From contig NZ_VUNQ01000038.1 in the NCBI RefSeq assembly GCF_009695605.1, positions 1 to 34,742 of the forward strand: DNA of 34,742 nucleotides. The letters are read 5' to 3'. Origin of the DNA: Tissierella pigra. Lineage in GTDB: Bacteria > Bacillota > Clostridia > Tissierellales > Tissierellaceae. How positions within the stretch are numbered: the first letter of the stretch is position 1; each line of letters starts with the position of its first letter. Below the pieces are notes generated by a model. It did not search any database, was not told where the DNA came from, and saw nothing but the letters and a program-made list of their open reading frames with translations. The translations under genes and the position numbers were made by a program. Below are positions 1 to 10,765 of the stretch, piece after piece.

Positions 1-32
1 TCGTCCTGAGCCAGGATCAAACTCTCATTTAA
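1..32 (-). rRNA. 16S ribosomal RNA, 5' end (partial)
   Basis: Read on the minus strand, the first 25 bases are the universally conserved 16S start (AGAGTTTGATCCTGGCTCAG followed by GACGA). Only the 5' end is present; the gene runs off the left edge. The mature 5' end is placed at about position 32 by analogy with E. coli numbering and could be off by a few bases. It is transcribed away from oriC, as expected for an rRNA operon next to the origin. Confidence 0.95.
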
Positions 33-150
33 AAGTCTGATTAGCTCAAATTTGCTGACTGTTATTTCATGTGTTACTTTTTATAATTCAAAGTTTCTCA
101 CACTGTTTAGTTTTCTAGGTTCTCGTTGTCTCTCTCGAGGCAACTTATTC

Positions 151-179
151 AGTATAGCAAATTTTTCATTTGCTGTCAA
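151..179 (-). promoter_or_regulatory. rRNA operon promoter, proximal
   Basis: On the minus strand there is a perfect -35 TTGACA (174-179), a 17-base spacer and a -10 TATACT (151-156), about 115 bases before the 16S start. The spacer is itself a perfect 6-bp inverted repeat (GCAAAT, five bases, ATTTGC). Strength and position fit an rrn P2 promoter. Confidence 0.8.
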
Positions 180-248
180 CTACTTTTTAAAACTTTTTTT
201 AAATCATTTGTTGATTTATGAAGTTATTTGTCGTAGCTGACTTTTACT

Positions 249-277
249 ATAATACACCTTTTCCAAATAAAAGTCAA
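249..277 (-). promoter_or_regulatory. rRNA operon promoter, distal
   Basis: On the minus strand there is -35 TTGACT (272-277), a 17-base spacer and -10 TATTAT (249-254), about 98 bases upstream of the proximal promoter. Tandem promoters are usual for rRNA operons. The stretch 33-338 otherwise holds only the rRNA leader and the end of sigB; no protein gene is convincing there. Confidence 0.7.
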
Positions 278-338
278 CACGTTTTATTAAAAAGTTTTAG
301 TTTTATTATTATATATTGTTTCAGCTACCTTTTTCCTC

Positions 339-1130
339 TTACATCATTATCTTATCTACTTCTTTTCTCAGTTTCTCCAAAACCCTTTTTTCAATTCTTG
401 AAACTGTCATTTGAGATATTTCTAAATCTTTAGCTATGGATACTTGAGTCTTTTTATTGAAATATCTTTCAATTAATATTTGTTTTTCCACATCATTTAG
501 TTTCTCCATAGTCCTTGTTAAAAAGTCATTGTTTTCTATTTTGCTAAAATATTCATCTTCTTCACCTATTAAATCTGCTAGATTTACATCTTTATCTTCA
601 CTATTAGAATCATAGGTTACATCTAGTGATTGAGGGGTATATACTTTACTAGCTTCCATAGCTTCTAGTATTTCTTCTTCTGTATAGTTCAAATAATTTG
701 CTATATCTTCAATTGTAGGTGATCTTTGTAATTGTTGGGATAGTAGTACTTTTGCATTATTTATCTTTTTAGATAGTTCTTGTATTCTTCTAGGTACTCT
801 TATGGTCCAACCCTTATCTCTAAAATACTTTTTTATTTCACCTATTATAGTTGGAGTTGCGAAACTTGAAAATTCATAACCTTTTTCTATATTATATCTA
901 TCTATAGCATATATAAGTCCTATACAAGCAACTTGATATATATCATCATATTCTATACCTCGATTAGCATACTTCTTAGATAATATCTCTGCAATGTATA
1001 TATGCTTTTCAATTAGCTTATTTCTAATATCCTTGTCCTTAGTTTCACTATATGCCTTAAATAATTCCTTAATTTCCATCTTATCCTTTAGATTTTTTGT
1101 TTCTCTTTCTTCCTGACTCTTGCTAGTCAT
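339..1130 (-). CDS. sigB: RNA polymerase sigma factor, SigB/SigF family
   Basis: 263 residues. Group 3 sigma-70 factor: region 2 spans roughly residues 40-115 and includes the core-binding stretch around EYDDIYQVACIGL and the -10 recognition stretch ending GWTIRVPRRIQEL. A region 3 helix pair follows, and a region 4 helix-turn-helix (about 205-258, with VSIAKDLEISQMTVSRIEKR) would bind the -35. It should direct RNA polymerase to stress or stationary-phase promoters when released from RsbW. The start overlaps the rsbW stop by ATGA, so the two are translationally coupled. SigB rather than sporulation SigF is preferred because of its position next to gyrA and the rRNA operon; sequence alone does not fully separate the two. 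Confidence 0.88.
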   Translation of the reverse strand: MTSKSQEERETKNLKDKMEIKELFKAYSETKDKDIRNKLIEKHIYIAEILSKKYANRGIEYDDIYQVACIGLIYAIDRYNIEKGYEFSSFATPTIIGEIKKYFRDKGWTIRVPRRIQELSKKINNAKVLLSQQLQRSPTIEDIANYLNYTEEEILEAMEASKVYTPQSLDVTYDSNSEDKDVNLADLIGEEDEYFSKIENNDFLTRTMEKLNDVEKQILIERYFNKKTQVSIAKDLEISQMTVSRIEKRVLEKLRKEVDKIMM

Positions 1131-1504
1131 TGAATATCATCCTCTATATATTTAATCATTTCTATACCATTTTCAGTAAATGCTACTTTATCCATCAATG
1201 ACTTTATAATGAGTAATCCTAATTCTCTTTCTTTTTTATCTTCTATATAATCAGGTATGTTTTCTTTAACACCTGTTACTTTTACTGTTAATCTTTCTTC
1301 TTCTATTTCAAATACTATTAATATTTCTTCTTTTTCATTCAAAATAAGTGCATTTATACAAGCTTCTCCTATGGAAACCTTAATATCCTCTATATCATCT
1401 ACACTTAATGCCATACTATTTCCTATTCCTGAAGTAGTGAGTCTAATTAAACTAATATAATCAGGCTTTCTGGGGATTATAAGACTAATTACATCTTTAT
1501 TCAT
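1127..1504 (-). CDS. rsbW: Anti-sigma factor, RsbW/SpoIIAB-type serine kinase
   Basis: 125 residues, GHKL ATPase fold. The family binds and holds the sigma factor and phosphorylates the partner anti-anti-sigma protein. Visible: an N-box with Glu47 and Asn51 in the segment EACIN, and a G2-like box ELGLLIIKSLMD (94-105). The G1 box, normally Asp-x-Gly-x-Gly, reads VTGVK here (76-80), so the adenine-contacting Asp and the second Gly are not obvious. It overlaps rsbV by 8 bases and sigB by 4, forming one operon with both. The operon order and the fold make the assignment firm; ATP binding is less certain. Confidence 0.85.
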   Translation of the reverse strand: MNKDVISLIIPRKPDYISLIRLTTSGIGNSMALSVDDIEDIKVSIGEACINALILNEKEEILIVFEIEEERLTVKVTGVKENIPDYIEDKKERELGLLIIKSLMDKVAFTENGIEMIKYIEDDIQ

Positions 1505-1826
1505 CTACCTCACCTCTTATAATAAATAACTTATCTAATTCTGTAATATGAAATAACTTTAGTATATTAGGTTTAATATTTGATAAATATATCTTAAAAT
1601 TATTATCTTTTAATTTTTTTAATATATATATTAATGCTCCAAGTCCTGTACTATCTACATAATCTAAATTATCACCGTCTATTAATATATCCCTCGGGTT
1701 ACTATCAAAAGCATTTAATACCTTTTCTTTTAATTTAGGAGAAGTATAAATATCTATTTCGCCTTTTGGAAAAACAATCCACATATTTTCTTTTTCATCA
1801 AATTGTACTTCTATATTTAAAGACAT
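1497..1826 (-). CDS. rsbV: Anti-anti-sigma factor, RsbV/SpoIIAA (STAS domain)
   Basis: 109 residues from the ATG at 1826, a single STAS domain. The phosphorylated serine lies in the signature YVDSTGLGALI (Ser59). Unphosphorylated RsbV binds RsbW and frees the sigma factor. An upstream in-frame TTG at 1832 sits only three bases after the Shine-Dalgarno GGGAGG; the ATG six bases further gives a normal spacing and is preferred. First gene of the rsbV-rsbW-sigB operon. No phosphatase partner (RsbU/RsbP-like) is encoded nearby, so the input signal must come from elsewhere. Confidence 0.9.
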   Translation of the reverse strand: MSLNIEVQFDEKENMWIVFPKGEIDIYTSPKLKEKVLNAFDSNPRDILIDGDNLDYVDSTGLGALIYILKKLKDNNFKIYLSNIKPNILKLFHITELDKLFIIRGEVDE

Positions 1827-1865
1827 TTGCAAAAACCTCCCTTTTTATATTATTATATATTGATT

Positions 1866-1894
1866 TTATAATAAAAGAATCTTAATGTAAAGTG
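1866..1894 (-). promoter_or_regulatory. Candidate promoter of rsbV-rsbW-sigB
   Basis: On the minus strand TTTACA is followed by a 17-base AT-rich spacer and TAAAAT, between the gyrA terminator and rsbV. It resembles a housekeeping sigma-A promoter. I saw no clear SigB-type GTTTAA/GGGTAT pair, so autoregulation by SigB is not supported by what is visible. Coordinates are approximate by a base or two. Confidence 0.4.
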
Positions 1895-1924
1895 TGATAC
1901 TGGGATTTGAAATTTCTCTATAAT

Positions 1925-1960
1925 AAAAGATTCCTTATTTTTAAAAATAAGGAATCTTAA
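1925..1960 (-). terminator. Rho-independent terminator after gyrA
   Basis: A perfect 16-bp palindrome (arms 1927-1942 and 1943-1958, AAGATTCCTTATTTTT and its complement) begins eight bases past the gyrA stop. On the minus strand it is followed by a T-rich run. It separates the gyrase operon from the rsb operon. Confidence 0.8.
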
Positions 1961-1965
1961 TATAT

Positions 1966-4389
1966 TTATTCTTCTCCTACATATTTTGCTACAGCAACTA
2001 CTCTGTCATCACTCATCTTCATAAGAGTAACTCCTTGAGTACTTCTACCCATAATGGATATATCTTTAGCTATAAGTCTGATTATTGTACCACTAAATGA
2101 AATCATCATTATTTCATCATTATCATCTACAACCTTAGCTGAAACTATATCTCCTGTTTTTTCTCTTATATGATAGGTTATTAAACCTTTTCCACCTCTA
2201 TTTTGGGTCTTATATTCTTCTAAAGATGTTCTCTTACCAAATCCATATTCTGATATAACTAGTAGTCTCTTACCTTCTTCCACTAGTTCCATGGCAACAA
2301 CTTTATCATCTTTTTTCAAATCTATAGCCTTTACACCCATGGCAGACCTGCCCATTTCTCTAACATCACTTTCGTTAAATCTAATGGACATTCCTTTTCT
2401 AGTTACTACAATTATTTCTTGCTTTCCATTAGTTTTTCTAACTCCTATTAACTCATCATCTTCTTTTAGACTAATACCTATAATGCCATTTTTTCTAATA
2501 TTTTCAAAATGTTCTAATCCAGTTTTCTTAATTATACCAGATTTAGTAATTAAAATTAAATTAGTGGCAGTAGTATTTTTATTTATAGGAATTATGGCAC
2601 TTATCTTTTCATCACCTGTTAAATTCAATAGATTTATTATGGCAGTTCCTTTAGCCTGTCTACCACCTTCTGGAATTTCGTATGCCTTTAATGAGAACAC
2701 TTTACCTTTATTAGTAAAGAATAGAATAGTATCATGAGTTGAAGTAATGTACAGATCTTCCACGAAATCTTCTTCCCTAGTAGTTAAAGCTATTATTCCT
2801 TTTCCGCCTCTTTTTTGAGTCTTATATGTGTACTCAGGAGTTCTCTTTATATATCCAAAGTGAGTTAATGTAATTACAACATCTTCTTCTTCAATCATAT
2901 CTTCTATATCTATTTCATCCGCTGAAGGCATTATTCTTGTTCTTCTAGGATCTCCATATTTTTCTTTTAACTCTATTAATTCATCTTTAATTATTTGATA
3001 TATTAATCTTTCATTTGCTAAAATTTCTCTAAATCTATTGATTTCTTTTATGAGTTCTTCATATTCTTCCTCTAATTTTGCTCTTTCCAAACCAGTTAAT
3101 CTTCTTAATCTCATATCCATTATAGCTTGAGATTGTCTATCTGATAGACCAAAGTTTTCCATCAAAGCTTCCTTAGCTATTGCTTCTGTTTTAGATGATC
3201 TTATGATACGGATTACTTCATCTATGTTATCTAAAGCTATTTTTAATCCCTCAACTATATGAGCTCTTTCTTCTGCTTTATTTAAATCATATTGAGTTCT
3301 TCTAGTTATTATTTCCTTCTGATGATCAACATAATAAGAAAGCATTTCCTTTAGATCCAAAATCTTAGGTTCATCATTAACTAAAGCTAACATTATAACT
3401 CCAAATGTAGTCTGAAGCTGAGTATATTTATATAGATTGTTTAAAACTACATTTGGATTTGCATCCCTTTTTATTTCTATAACTATTCTCAGACCTTCTC
3501 TATCAGATTCATCTCTTAAATCAGATATTCCTTCTAATTTTTTATCTCTAACATATTCTGCTATTTTTTCGATTAAATTTGCCTTATTAACCTGATAAGG
3601 TAGTTCTGTTACTATAATTCTATGTCTTCCTTTATTTGTTTCTTCTATTTCAGTAACAGCTCTTACCCTTATTTTACCTCTACCAGTTTTAAATGCAGAT
3701 CTAATACCATCTTTCCCCATTATATGACCAGCCGTAGGAAAATCTGGACCTTTTATTACTGTCATTAAGTCATCTATTGTAGAATCAGGGCTATCTATAA
3801 GCATTACAATACCATCTATAACCTCTTTTAAGTTATGAGGCGGAATATTAGTTGCCATTCCTACTGCTATACCTGAAGAACCGTTAACCATTAAATTTGG
3901 AAATCTACTTGGAAGTACTATAGGCTCCTTTAATGTCTCATCAAAGTTTGGTCTATAGTCTACTGTATCTTTACCTATATCCCTTAACATTTCCATTGCA
4001 AGTTTTGTCATTCTAGCTTCTGTATAACGCATTGCAGCAGCTTCATCACCATCTATAGAACCAAAGTTTCCATGACCATCTACCAATGGGTATCTAATAT
4101 TAAAATCCTGTGCAAGTCTTACCATTGCATCATAAACAGAACTATCACCATGAGGGTGATACTTACCCAGTACGTCCCCTACAACCCTAGCAGACTTTCT
4201 ATAGGGTTTATCTGGACTCATACTAAGTTCATCCATAGCATAAATAATTCTTCTATGAACTGGTTTTAATCCATCACGTACGTCTGGTAAGGCACGACTC
4301 ATAATTACACTCATGGAATAATCTAAGTAGGACTTTTTCATTTCGTGTTCAATATTTATTTCAACTACATTATCAAATTCTCTGTCCAT
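1966..4389 (-). CDS. gyrA: DNA gyrase subunit A
   Basis: 807 residues, a typical length. GyrA makes the transient double-strand break in the GyrA2GyrB2 gyrase that introduces negative supercoils. The N-terminal breakage-reunion domain aligns with E. coli numbering without gaps: the catalytic Tyr122 lies in MRYTEAR, and the quinolone-resistance region reads [12 protein letters not shown] with Ser83 and Asp87 intact, the usual susceptible state. The C-terminal beta-pinwheel carries a GyrA box QKRGGKG, close to the classic QRRGGKG and needed for DNA wrapping. A Shine-Dalgarno AGGAGG precedes the ATG. It lies ten bases after gyrB, co-transcribed, and ends in a strong terminator. Confidence 0.98.
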   Translation of the reverse strand: MDREFDNVVEINIEHEMKKSYLDYSMSVIMSRALPDVRDGLKPVHRRIIYAMDELSMSPDKPYRKSARVVGDVLGKYHPHGDSSVYDAMVRLAQDFNIRYPLVDGHGNFGSIDGDEAAAMRYTEARMTKLAMEMLRDIGKDTVDYRPNFDETLKEPIVLPSRFPNLMVNGSSGIAVGMATNIPPHNLKEVIDGIVMLIDSPDSTIDDLMTVIKGPDFPTAGHIMGKDGIRSAFKTGRGKIRVRAVTEIEETNKGRHRIIVTELPYQVNKANLIEKIAEYVRDKKLEGISDLRDESDREGLRIVIEIKRDANPNVVLNNLYKYTQLQTTFGVIMLALVNDEPKILDLKEMLSYYVDHQKEIITRRTQYDLNKAEERAHIVEGLKIALDNIDEVIRIIRSSKTEAIAKEALMENFGLSDRQSQAIMDMRLRRLTGLERAKLEEEYEELIKEINRFREILANERLIYQIIKDELIELKEKYGDPRRTRIMPSADEIDIEDMIEEEDVVITLTHFGYIKRTPEYTYKTQKRGGKGIIALTTREEDFVEDLYITSTHDTILFFTNKGKVFSLKAYEIPEGGRQAKGTAIINLLNLTGDEKISAIIPINKNTTATNLILITKSGIIKKTGLEHFENIRKNGIIGISLKEDDELIGVRKTNGKQEIIVVTRKGMSIRFNESDVREMGRSAMGVKAIDLKKDDKVVAMELVEEGKRLLVISEYGFGKRTSLEEYKTQNRGGKGLITYHIREKTGDIVSAKVVDDNDEIMMISFSGTIIRLIAKDISIMGRSTQGVTLMKMSDDRVVAVAKYVGEE

Positions 4390-4399
4390 GACTTACCTC

Positions 4400-6334
<1,935 letters not shown>

Positions 6335-6344
6335 CTATTATTAT

Positions 6345-6596
6345 CTATTCATAAGTATTTCTATTTGACAGTGCTTTTGAAGATATATTTGATGTATAAA
6401 TTATTGTCTTATTATTTCTTGATACTAGTACATAAGATTTAATACTTTCATCCAAACTTCCAACTATTGAGTTTTCTTCTATCAATTTATTTATAAATTC
6501 TCTAGTCTTTTTAGTACCTTCTGCTGCCTTTTTATCCAGTATAGCTATTATGTCCTTTGTAAATATATAATTATTATCACCTATATGAATAATCAT
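6345..6596 (-). CDS. remB: DUF370 protein, RemB/YaaB-like
   Basis: 83 residues. The N-terminal IHIGDNNYIFTKDIIAILD pattern and the position between recF and gyrB match the RemB (YaaB) family of small DUF370 proteins. In Bacillus these activate extracellular-matrix genes; that role is known only from Bacillus and is inferred here. The start is supported by TAGGAG. The C-terminal tail after residue 70 is Ser/Asn-rich and probably unstructured. Confidence 0.85.
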   Translation of the reverse strand: MIIHIGDNNYIFTKDIIAILDKKAAEGTKKTREFINKLIEENSIVGSLDESIKSYVLVSRNNKTIIYTSNISSKALSNRNTYE

Positions 6597-6610
6597 ATTG
6601 TAACTCCTAT

Positions 6611-7711
6611 CTAACTTAATTGTCCATTGTCTATATAATATATTGATTTTTCAATATTATCCATTTCTTTTAAATCTACAGCATCTGTTACTGTTATTAA
6701 AGTTTGCATATTTTTAAAAGAATGAATTAAATATCTTCGCCTTTCCTCATCTAATTCAGAAAAAACATCATCTAAAAGTAAAACTGGATAAACGCCTTTT
6801 TGTTTCTTTATTAGTTCTACTTCCGATAGTTTTATGGATAATACTGCTGTTCTTTGTTGTCCTTGAGAACCATAGGTTTTGAGCTCTTTATTATTTATAT
6901 TAATAAATATATCATCTCTATGAGGTCCTAACTGCGTAAAAGATGACTCTATATCACTTTTTACATTATTTCTAAGTTTATCTAAATATCTTTTTTCCAT
7001 CTCTATTTTATTATCTAATATTTCAATATTTGAAATATAGTGAAGTTCTAATTTTTCCTTTGATGAAGTTATATTATTGTGGGTTATTTCTAATATACTT
7101 GATAACTCTTTTATATACCTATATCTTTCTAATATTATTTCCGTGCCAATATTAGCCATTTGTAAATCAAATATTTCTAAAAGATTAGAAATATTTTCCT
7201 GAAACTTACCAGATCTTAATAGGTTATTTCTCTGAAATAACACTTTATTATATCTATTTATATTGAAATTATATACTGGTTTTATTTGTGAGATTTCCGT
7301 ATCTAAAAAATTCCTTCTTTCACTAGGACCACCCTTTACTAATTTTAAATCTTCAGGAGAAAATACAACTACATTTAATCCACTATAAAGTTCTTTATGG
7401 CTTTTTAGTTCTGTTTTATTTACCCTAATTCTTTTTGCCTTGTCTCTTTCTAGCTTTATCTCTATAAATTTTTCATATTTCCCAATATTTATTTCAGAAC
7501 CAACATAAGCTTCATTTTTATCGAAATTTATTATTTCCTTATCTCTACTTGTTCTGAAAGACTTTCCAGTTCCACAAATATAAATTGCTTCTAATAAATT
7601 AGTTTTTCCTTGAGCATTTTTTCCTATAAAGACATTAGTTTTTTCGTTTAGTTTTATATTTAGACTATAGTAATTTCTAAAGTTTATTAGTCTTATATTT
7701 TTTACATACAA
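6611..7711 (-). CDS. recF: DNA replication and repair protein RecF
   Basis: About 366 residues, SMC-like ATPase that helps load RecA at single-strand gaps. In the longer reading the Walker A is GKNAQGKTN (33-41), a family block GPSERRNFLD lies at 131-140, the ABC signature is SQGQQRTAVLS (285-295), and Walker B is VLLLDDVFSELD (313-324). The GTG at 7720 is part of the Shine-Dalgarno AAGGGGTG, so the TTG at 7711, six bases after it, is the better start and gives the usual N-terminus YVKNIRLINFRNY. It follows the S4 gene closely in the dnaA-dnaN operon. Confidence 0.95.
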   Translation of the reverse strand: MYVKNIRLINFRNYYSLNIKLNEKTNVFIGKNAQGKTNLLEAIYICGTGKSFRTSRDKEIINFDKNEAYVGSEINIGKYEKFIEIKLERDKAKRIRVNKTELKSHKELYSGLNVVVFSPEDLKLVKGGPSERRNFLDTEISQIKPVYNFNINRYNKVLFQRNNLLRSGKFQENISNLLEIFDLQMANIGTEIILERYRYIKELSSILEITHNNITSSKEKLELHYISNIEILDNKIEMEKRYLDKLRNNVKSDIESSFTQLGPHRDDIFININNKELKTYGSQGQQRTAVLSIKLSEVELIKKQKGVYPVLLLDDVFSELDEERRRYLIHSFKNMQTLITVTDAVDLKEMDNIEKSIYYIDNGQLS

Positions 7712-7739
7712 CAAAAACACCCCTTAAAGGCAAATAGTA

Positions 7740-7949
7740 TTATACCACAATAAAGGAATCATAGCCCTCAATATTAACTATATCATCTTTTCTTATTTTT
7801 TTGCCTCTTTGTAATACTACCTCATTATTTACTTTTATGCTACCTTCACTTATGATAATTTTTGCTTGACCTCCAGTTTGAGCAACTCCTATATGTTTTA
7901 AAAATTGATCTAATTTTATATAATCAGTATCTATTGATATTTCCTTCAT
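7740..7949 (-). CDS. yaaA: S4-domain RNA-binding protein (YaaA family)
   Basis: 69 residues, a single S4 RNA-binding fold: IKLDQFLKHIGVAQTGGQAKIIISEGSIKVNNEVVLQRGKK in shortened form matches the family found between dnaN and recF in Firmicutes. It probably binds structured RNA, perhaps rRNA or tRNA. GAGGAGAG precedes the ATG. The target is unknown. Confidence 0.9.
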   Translation of the reverse strand: MKEISIDTDYIKLDQFLKHIGVAQTGGQAKIIISEGSIKVNNEVVLQRGKKIRKDDIVNIEGYDSFIVV

Positions 7950-7961
7950 AATATCTCTCCT

Positions 7962-9068
7962 CTAAAAATCATCCTGTGCAAGACGAACAGGCAATACTAA
8001 ATAAATATAATTTTCATCTTGTATTGGCTTTATAATACATGGATTTAAACTACCCATAAAGTTTAATTGTATTTCCTCTGAATCTATTATTTTTATACCT
8101 TCTAGTATATACCTTGAATTAAATGCAATATTTATATTTTCCCCATTTACATCTGCATTTATTACTTCATTTACATTTCCTATTTCAGAATTAGATTTTA
8201 TAAGTATTTGTTCATTCACTATATTTAATTTAACTAAATTAGCTTTTTCTTCTTTAGCCAATAGTGAAGCTCTCTCTAAACTATTTTGAAACTCTCGTTT
8301 ATTAACTGTTACAGATGTTTTATGATCCTTTCTTATGATTTCTCTATAATTAAAGAATTGACCTTCTAGGAGTCTTGAATATACTATTGTATCTCCAGTA
8401 TTGAATACAACATGACCTGGTGCTGCTGCTATTTTCATTATTTCTTCATTATCTTCCAAAATCTTATTTAATTCATTTAGTGCTCTACCTGGTATTATTA
8501 TTTTAAGCTGTACATCTGATTCTATTGGTAATTTTCTTAAAGATAATCTATAACCATCTAAGGCAACAAAAGAAATAAGCTTATTTTCAATCTCTATTAA
8601 TACACCCGTCAAAGACGGCCTAGTTTCATCTTGAGTAGTTGCAAATACAGTTTGCCTTATGGCAGATTTAAATAGGTCATTTGGCAATTCAAAGCTTGTG
8701 TGGTCTAATATCAAAGGAAGATCAGGATATTCTTTCGATGAATTTCCTATTATATTGAATTCAGAGTTCTCGCATTTAATATTTATATTATTGTTATCCA
8801 CATGTATATAAATTGGTGCATCTGGAAGTTTTTTTACTATATCTCCAAATATTTTAGAATTAACTACAATTGCCCCTTCTTCTTCTATTTCACAATTTAC
8901 ATAGGTTTCAATACTTATTTCTAGGTCAGTTCCTATAAGTCTTAATCTACCCTTGTATGCTTCTAGTAAAATACCATCTAATATTTGTAAAGTTGTTCTA
9001 GATGATATTCCTTTTTGTGCAATATTTATATGTTTAGATAAATCTTTTTGGTTTATTTTAAATTTCAT
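7962..9068 (-). CDS. dnaN: DNA polymerase III beta sliding clamp
   Basis: 368 residues, the usual clamp length, with three repeated clamp domains of about 120 residues. The dimer forms the ring that tethers DNA polymerase III to DNA. Recognisable family blocks are MKFKINQKDL at the start, DETRPSLTGVL in the middle and the C-terminal YLVLPVRL. The ATG is preceded by GAGGAGGT. It lies downstream of dnaA, separated by 185 bases that contain the origin-unwinding element. Confidence 0.97.
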   Translation of the reverse strand: MKFKINQKDLSKHINIAQKGISSRTTLQILDGILLEAYKGRLRLIGTDLEISIETYVNCEIEEEGAIVVNSKIFGDIVKKLPDAPIYIHVDNNNINIKCENSEFNIIGNSSKEYPDLPLILDHTSFELPNDLFKSAIRQTVFATTQDETRPSLTGVLIEIENKLISFVALDGYRLSLRKLPIESDVQLKIIIPGRALNELNKILEDNEEIMKIAAAPGHVVFNTGDTIVYSRLLEGQFFNYREIIRKDHKTSVTVNKREFQNSLERASLLAKEEKANLVKLNIVNEQILIKSNSEIGNVNEVINADVNGENINIAFNSRYILEGIKIIDSEEIQLNFMGSLNPCIIKPIQDENYIYLVLPVRLAQDDF

Positions 9069-9117
9069 TTTAATTAGACCTCCTCTTTTTCATGATATAG
9101 AAAGAATATAAAATATA

Positions 9118-9156
9118 TAGTAGTAATAGTAGTAGGGGCTGTGATTATGTGGATAA
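9118..9156 (-). other. Origin unwinding element (DnaA-trio and DnaA boxes)
   Basis: On the plus strand six consecutive trios read TAG TAG TAA TAG TAG TAG (9118-9135), followed by GGGGC, a degenerate DnaA box (9140-9148) and a perfect box TGTGGATAA (9148-9156). Read on the dnaA-sense strand this is box, GC cluster, then TAC/TAT trios, the basal unwinding arrangement defined in Bacillus subtilis. The AT-rich ATATATTTTATATT stretch immediately follows the trios, where the duplex should open. Confidence 0.85.
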
Positions 9157-9182
9157 CAGTTTGTAATTGGAAATATAAAAGA

Positions 9183-9239
9183 TTATACACTTTTAATAAC
9201 ATGTGGATAAGTATTTATAAACTATTTAAACTATCCACA
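9183..9239. other. DnaA-box cluster between dnaA and dnaN
   Basis: Further DnaA boxes: TTATACACT (9183-9191, plus, one mismatch), TGTGGATAA (9202-9210, a perfect box read on the minus strand) and CTATCCACA (9231-9239, one mismatch). With the boxes at 9140-9156 they form the downstream half of a bipartite oriC. Confidence 0.75.
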
Positions 9240-9253
9240 ACTAGTAATATAAT

Positions 9254-10585
9254 TTATCCTTTTAATTCTTTTACTATATCATCAATTTTCTTTTTTAAAT
9301 CTTGATTTTCATTTATATCTGTACTTATTTTATCATAAGCATGTATTACAGTTGTATGATCTCTACCACCAAATTCTTCTCCAATTTTAGGTAAAGATAA
9401 ATCAGTAAGTTCTCTAGTTAAATACATAGCAATTTGTCTAGGATGTGCTATTGCTCTAGTTCTTTTCTTTGAATTAAAATCATCTATTTTAATTTTAAAG
9501 TTTTTAGATACTATTTCTTTTATTAAATCTACAGTGATTTCTACAGTTTTATTGCTCAATAATATATCTTTTAAAGCTTCTTCTGCCAGTTCTTCAGTAA
9601 CTTCACTATTAGTTAAAGAAGAATAGGCTACTACTCTGATTAAAGCCCCTTCTAACTCTCTAATATTAGACTGGATTTTTGAAGCTATATAAAGCATTAC
9701 ATTATCATTTACTTTAATATTTTCTACATTAGCTTTTTTTCTAAGAATGGCTATTCTTGTTTCTAAATCTGGTGGTTGAATATCTGCAATAAGTCCCCAC
9801 TCAAATCTAGATCTAAGTCTGTCTTCCAACGTTGGAATTTCTTTAGGTGGTCTATCACTAGATATTATTATTTGTTTATTTGCTTCATGAAGTGCATTAA
9901 AGGTATGGAAAAACTCCTCTTGGGTACCTTCTTTACCAGCAATAAATTGAATATCGTCTACTAGAAGAACATCTATATTTCTATATTTATTTCTAAATTC
10001 TTCATTTCTATATTCTCTAATAGAGTTAATTAATTCATTTGTAAATTTTTCTGACGAAACATATACTACCTTTGAGTTAGGATTTTGACTAAGTATATAA
10101 TGTCCAATTGCGTGCATTAAGTGAGTTTTTCCAAGTCCAACTCCTCCATAAATAAATAAAGGATTATATGCTTGTGCTGGTGCTTCAGCTACAGCTAACG
10201 AAGCTGCGTGGGCAAAACGGTTACTATTGCCTATTACAAATGTATCAAAAGTGTATTTAGGATTTAACTGTGATTTATGATTATTATCATTTGTCTCTTG
10301 TACTACAGGTTGTCCTATGTTTAGAGAATATTCTTCTCCAGGTATAATAAATTGAATATCAAATTCTTCCTCGGTAATATGAGAAAAGGCATTTTTTATT
10401 AGATTAAGGTATCTTCCTACTAAAATACCTTTTGTAAATTCATTAGGCGCTGCTAAAATTACTTTATCAGAAGAAATGCTAATGGGCTCTATTGCTTTCA
10501 GCCAAGTATTGAAACTAACTTCTGTTAATTCTACTTTAATAAGGTTTAAAACCTCATTCCAAATATTATCTAAACTTGAAGCCAT
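9254..10585 (-). CDS. dnaA: Chromosomal replication initiator DnaA
   Basis: 443 residues. Domain I (1-80) for protein contacts, a short variable linker (80-110), the AAA+ domain III with Walker A GGVGLGKT (147-154), Walker B LLVDD (207-211) and the arginine-finger block [12 protein letters not shown] (253-264), and domain IV with the DnaA-box-binding signature [11 protein letters not shown] (406-416). It binds the boxes on both sides of its own gene and opens the duplex at the trio element. AGGAGGT lies six bases before the ATG. All key residues are intact. Confidence 0.99.
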   Translation of the reverse strand: MASSLDNIWNEVLNLIKVELTEVSFNTWLKAIEPISISSDKVILAAPNEFTKGILVGRYLNLIKNAFSHITEEEFDIQFIIPGEEYSLNIGQPVVQETNDNNHKSQLNPKYTFDTFVIGNSNRFAHAASLAVAEAPAQAYNPLFIYGGVGLGKTHLMHAIGHYILSQNPNSKVVYVSSEKFTNELINSIREYRNEEFRNKYRNIDVLLVDDIQFIAGKEGTQEEFFHTFNALHEANKQIIISSDRPPKEIPTLEDRLRSRFEWGLIADIQPPDLETRIAILRKKANVENIKVNDNVMLYIASKIQSNIRELEGALIRVVAYSSLTNSEVTEELAEEALKDILLSNKTVEITVDLIKEIVSKNFKIKIDDFNSKKRTRAIAHPRQIAMYLTRELTDLSLPKIGEEFGGRDHTTVIHAYDKISTDINENQDLKKKIDDIVKELKG

Positions 10586-10608
10586 TTTTTTACCTCCTAT
10601 CCATTAAA

Positions 10609-10637
10609 ATTATAGCCTATAGAAAAAAATTTAAACT
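10609..10637 (-). promoter_or_regulatory. Candidate dnaA promoter
   Basis: A perfect -10 TATAAT (10609-10614, minus strand) lies 23 bases before the dnaA start. No good TTGACA-like -35 lies at the right distance (GTTTAA at a 16-base spacing is the nearest). If used, the leader would be only about 17 bases, just enough for the ribosome site. Confidence 0.4.
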
Positions 10638-10765
10638 TTTTTATAAAAGTCATAGGAAAAAGTTCTATAAAAAAAATAAAAATATTCGTTCTTGAAAACT
10701 TATTAGCAAAAAGTTCATAAATTAACAGAATGAAATTAGAAATTTTCTATAGGTTATAAACATAG

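Noticed and set aside
52-433. Plus-strand frames of 60-70 codons opposite the rRNA leader and the end of sigB
   Set aside because: They lie over two rRNA promoters and the sigB 3' end, have no ribosome sites, and are Phe/Leu/Ser-rich as expected from AT-rich reverse complements.
2291-2737. 148-codon plus-strand frame within gyrA
   Set aside because: It lies wholly opposite the firmly identified gyrA and lacks a ribosome site and any recognisable motif.
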